From NCBI RefSeq assembly GCF_029223485.1, contig NZ_JARHTP010000026.1, forward strand, positions 96,361 through 160,360: a stretch of 64,000 bases of DNA, in the 5' to 3' direction. This document shows, piece by piece, positions 61,715 through 64,000 of the stretch (the first letter of the stretch is position 1; the number at the start of each line of letters is the position of its first letter). Both the position numbers and the translations under genes were made by a program. The notes under the pieces are model-generated. The model made no database searches and was not told the DNA's origin. It was given only the letters and a program-made list of their open reading frames with translations. Source of the stretch: Streptomyces coacervatus (GTDB lineage: Bacteria; Actinomycetota; Actinomycetes; Streptomycetales; Streptomycetaceae).

Positions 61715-62058
61715 GTTGTTCCTCCAGAACACCAACGTGAAGTACGGCTGAAGTACGGCTGTTACCAAGGCAGTTGGCCGACCGCCTCGATGCTGTGCAC
61801 GACGTCGCGAGATCAGAGTTGCCCACCGAATCCCCGGCGAACCACCCCGGAAGGCACCATTCCTCCTCAAGTGCTACGACAAGTCGATAAACCCCTATCG
61901 CTACTTCCAAGCCCCAATTCAGGGCGGTACGGACACCTCGACCCCAAGCGGCGCAAGGGGTGAAGCGTTCCGGCACTTTTCCGGCCAACCCCTGCTCCCC
62001 TGGCGCGTCGCACCCGACCCCCCTTCCCTTTTTCGAACGTACGTACGAACATGGAGGC
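61715..62058. other. Divergent promoter region
   Basis: No gene is seen. It holds the promoters of the minus-strand curlin-like gene and the plus-strand prim-pol gene, a tandem 11-bp duplication and a palindrome at 62032-62049. Confidence 0.5.
62032..62049. promoter_or_regulatory. Palindrome just upstream of the prim-pol gene
   Basis: ttcgaacgtacgtacgaa is an 18-bp palindrome with a single mismatched pair. It ends nine bases before the ATG, so a bound protein would block initiation. It may equally overlap the -10 region. Confidence 0.5.
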
Positions 62059-62928
62059 ATGGCCACCACCGACCGGCAGGCCACGACGCTGGCCCTCGCA
62101 CACGCCCTGTCAGCCGCCGAGCGCGGACTGGCCGTCATCCCCCTGTCCCGGACCAAACTCCCGGCCCTGCGCTCCCCCCACCGCGACGACCCCGAACCCC
62201 AGCCCTGCCACGGCGAGTGCGGCCGCCTCGGACACGGGGTGTACGACGCCTCGACCGACCCGGCGCGCATCCGCGAACTGTTCGCCGCGGCCCCCTGGGC
62301 AACCGGCTACGGCATCGCATGCGGCCTGCCGCCCCACCACCTGATCGGCGTCGACCTGGACACAAAATCCGGTACGGACTCCTCGGCAGCCCTGCGCGAA
62401 CTGGCCCTGCGCCACCTCTTCACCATCCCCGAGACGGTCGTCGTCCTCACCCCCAGCGGCGGCCGCCACCTCTGGCTGACCGGCCCGCCCGACGCCGCCG
62501 TCCCCAACTCCGCCGGCCGCCTCGCCCCCGGCATCGACATCCGCGGCGCCGGCGGCTACCTCGTCGGCCCCGGCTCCCGCACCGACCACGGCGTGTACTC
62601 GTCAGCCCCCGGGACCGCCCATCTCGCCCCCGCCGCCTGCCCGCCCGCCCTCCTCCGCCTCCTCCTGCCGCCGCCGCGCCCCACCCACCCCTCGACACAC
62701 CCCTCGGCCGGCGACCACGGTCAGGGCCTGGTCCAGTTCGTCCTCGCGGCGCACGAGGGCCAGCGCAACACCCGCCTGTTCTGGGCGGCCTGCCGCGCCT
62801 ACGAGAACGGCATCGGCCCCGCCCTCGTCGCCCCCCTGGTCGACGCGGCCCTCAACACCGGCCTGACCGAACGCGAGGCACGGGCGACGATCGCGTCGGC
62901 GGCGCGAATGACGGGGCATCGGCCCTGA
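62059..62928 (+). CDS. Standalone primase-polymerase (bifunctional DNA primase/polymerase N-terminal domain)
   Basis: The 289-residue protein has the prim-pol fold: 'ALAHALSAAERGLAVIPLSR', 'ARIRELFAAAPWATGYGIAC', the metal-binding 'HLIGVDLDTKSG' (about 94-105), 'VVLTPSGGRHLWLTGPPDAA' (about 127-146) and 'GIDIRGAGGYLVGPGSRTDH'. A helical C-terminal region follows ('LVQFVLAAHEGQRNTRLFWA', 'LTEREARATIASAARMTG'). In plasmid and phage proteins this domain is joined to a helicase; here it stands alone on the chromosome. The ATG is chosen although GGAGG is only one base away. Role in primer synthesis or DNA damage is inferred. Confidence 0.87.
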   Translation: MATTDRQATTLALAHALSAAERGLAVIPLSRTKLPALRSPHRDDPEPQPCHGECGRLGHGVYDASTDPARIRELFAAAPWATGYGIACGLPPHHLIGVDLDTKSGTDSSAALRELALRHLFTIPETVVVLTPSGGRHLWLTGPPDAAVPNSAGRLAPGIDIRGAGGYLVGPGSRTDHGVYSSAPGTAHLAPAACPPALLRLLLPPPRPTHPSTHPSAGDHGQGLVQFVLAAHEGQRNTRLFWAACRAYENGIGPALVAPLVDAALNTGLTEREARATIASAARMTGHRP

Positions 62929-62977
62929 AGCCGACGACACACCGAGAGACCGAGCAGAGCCTGAGCAGAGGAAGTCC

Positions 62978-63445
62978 ATGCACGACCGGCACAGAGCGCG
63001 GACCACATCCCTGACCCGCGTGGTCCTCGCCTCCGGCCGCTCCGTCGACCTCGCCGAGCTACGACTGTCGTCGACGTACGGAGGAATGCCGGAGGGCTGC
63101 CCGGGCTACCCCTGCAAACCGGTCAACGACATGGTGATCAAGAGCCTCCTCAGCACCGCCGAACACACCTTCCCCACCACCCCGATCCACCTCGTCCCAC
63201 CCCGGCGCGAACACCCGCACCACTACGCGGGCGCCTTCGGCCCGGTCGAGCTCCTGCCGCCCGTCGCCTGCGTCGGCTCTTTCCGGTCCACGGCACTGGA
63301 CCCGGACCACGATCCGCTTCAGTACCGCTCGGCGCTCACGGTCGTCTGGTTCCAGCCGACTACGCGGGTGCCGTGCGAGTGCGAGGCGGAGGGGGCGTTG
63401 CGGGAGGTGGACTGGGAGGGGCTGGCGCGGGATTACGAGCTCTAG
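62978..63445 (+). CDS. Conserved hypothetical protein
   Basis: This 155-residue protein is unassigned. It has 'TRVVLASGRSVDLAELRLSS', 'TYGGMPEGCPGYPCKPVNDM', 'RREHPHHYAGAFGPVELLPP' and 'VVWFQPTTRVPCECEAEGAL', with four or more cysteines and several His that could hold a metal. I recall similar proteins in other streptomycetes without a function. AGAGGAAG precedes the ATG. It lies 49 bp after the prim-pol gene and probably shares its transcript. Confidence 0.7.
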   Translation: MHDRHRARTTSLTRVVLASGRSVDLAELRLSSTYGGMPEGCPGYPCKPVNDMVIKSLLSTAEHTFPTTPIHLVPPRREHPHHYAGAFGPVELLPPVACVGSFRSTALDPDHDPLQYRSALTVVWFQPTTRVPCECEAEGALREVDWEGLARDYEL

Positions 63446-63491
63446 CGGGCCGGCGCCCGACTCATGCTCTTTCGGTTCACACCTTGTCGGT

Positions 63492-63965
63492 TCACACCTT
63501 GTCGATCCGCCAGGCGATCATCCCTGTGGCGCCCTGCTCGCCGCTGATGTCGACGCGCTGCGCGTGCTTCGCGGTGAAGCGTTCCAGGACCGTCGTCCCG
63601 TCGCAGGAAACCGGCTTCTTCGCGGCCGCGCCAGCCGGTGCGAACTCGATGGCGGCGGTTCCGGTGCCGGCACACACCACGGTCAGGCGGTATGCGGTGC
63701 CCGGGGAGAGGCCCGCATCAGTGTGCAGTCCGTCCGACACACGCTCCAGACCGGAGGCCACCAGCGAGCCGGTCGCGGTGGCTTCGAGGGCCGACCGGGC
63801 TTCGGCACCGAGCTTCTTCTCCTGCTGCGCCGCGGTCGAGGTGGTTCGGCTCGGGGAGGCCTAGTTCGCGTGAACGGGTCCGTCGCCGGTTCCTGAGGTG
63901 CATGCGGCGAGGAAGAACGTCGGTACGAGGACCCAGGAGCTGATGCGGAAGCGTTGTGTCGCCAT
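63492..63965 (-). pseudogene. Lipoprotein gene interrupted by an in-frame amber codon
   Basis: From ATG 63965 the frame encodes a lipoprotein signal ('ATQRFRISSWVLVPTFFLAA' then 'CTSGTGDGPVHAN') and meets TAG at 63863-63861 (codon 35). Beyond it, the same frame continues to 63492 as a protein with natural composition ('TSTAAQQEKKLGAEARSALE', 'AYRLTVVCAGTGTAAIEFAP', 'QRVDISGEQGATGMIAWRID'). Only one codon breaks an otherwise full 157-codon gene. It is either a recent nonsense mutation or a base-calling error. Without the stop, a ligand-binding lipoprotein with two cysteines in the mature part would result. The gene sits near the window edge next to a poly-G run. Confidence 0.65.
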
Positions 63966-63983
63966 GCAAAGGAAGAGAGCCGT

Positions 63984-64000
63984 GGGGGGGGGGGGGGGGG
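63984..64000 (+). repeat. Run of 17 G residues at the window end
   Basis: The last 17 bases are all G, preceded by ccgt. No other homopolymer of this length exists in the window. It may be the end of an assembly contig or unreliable sequence. Confidence 0.85.

Overview
The window is chromosomal DNA from a Streptomyces-type actinomycete. The DNA is very GC-rich, with GTG and TTG starts and many ATGA-overlapping operons. It carries Streptomyces hallmarks: a SigF/SigN sigma pair beside tadA and upp, an SSI-type protease inhibitor, a SigE-family ECF sigma factor, and the dispersed intergenic repeat typical of the genus. No CRISPR array, rRNA, plasmid origin, prophage or PKS/NRPS gene is visible. 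Identifications are by motif reading and memory of families; nothing was searched.

Left part (1-14 kb). A membrane protein and a YtrA-type GntR regulator overlap at 1-1161. An AT-richer island follows, holding one orphan gene (2008-2997) between two perfect 18-bp direct repeats (1398 and 3245). A minus-strand five-gene operon (8448 to 3426) then encodes a cyclophilin-fold/cucumopine-synthase-like protein, a DAO-type flavoenzyme, a NodU/CmcH carbamoyltransferase, an SRPBCC protein and a histidine phosphatase. This looks like an undescribed small-molecule pathway and is the best candidate for a new system here. A terminator separates it from a purine catabolism operon (xdhA-xdhB-xdhC-guanine deaminase).

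Middle (14-43 kb). A galactoside utilisation operon (ABC binding protein, two permeases, GH36 and GH42 galactosidases) is followed by a decayed CopD-type gene. Next is the conserved upp / tadA / tRNA-Ser / Dabb / sigF / sigN block. Then come a MarR-controlled efflux pump fused to three carboxypeptidase-regulatory-like domains, a YceI protein with the same domain, an F420-type PPOX protein, a TetR regulator and a drug-efflux MFS gene whose start abuts a perfect 39-bp palindrome. A two-component system with two membrane glycosyltransferases ends this part.

Right part (43-64 kb). A degraded stretch (43.6-47.4 kb) carries a transposase scrap, a MarR remnant and small secreted proteins. It is followed by a secreted HNH nuclease, tRNA-Arg and tRNA-Ser, an SSI inhibitor and a 1353-residue degenerate hybrid histidine kinase. 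A divergent TetR/MFS pair with two matching operators comes next, then an acyl-CoA synthetase, an ECF sigma factor and a Ltp2/MaoC/ChsH2-like module resembling steroid side-chain degradation. The end holds a curlin-like secreted protein, a standalone prim-pol, and a lipoprotein gene broken by an in-frame amber codon next to a 17-G run at the window edge.
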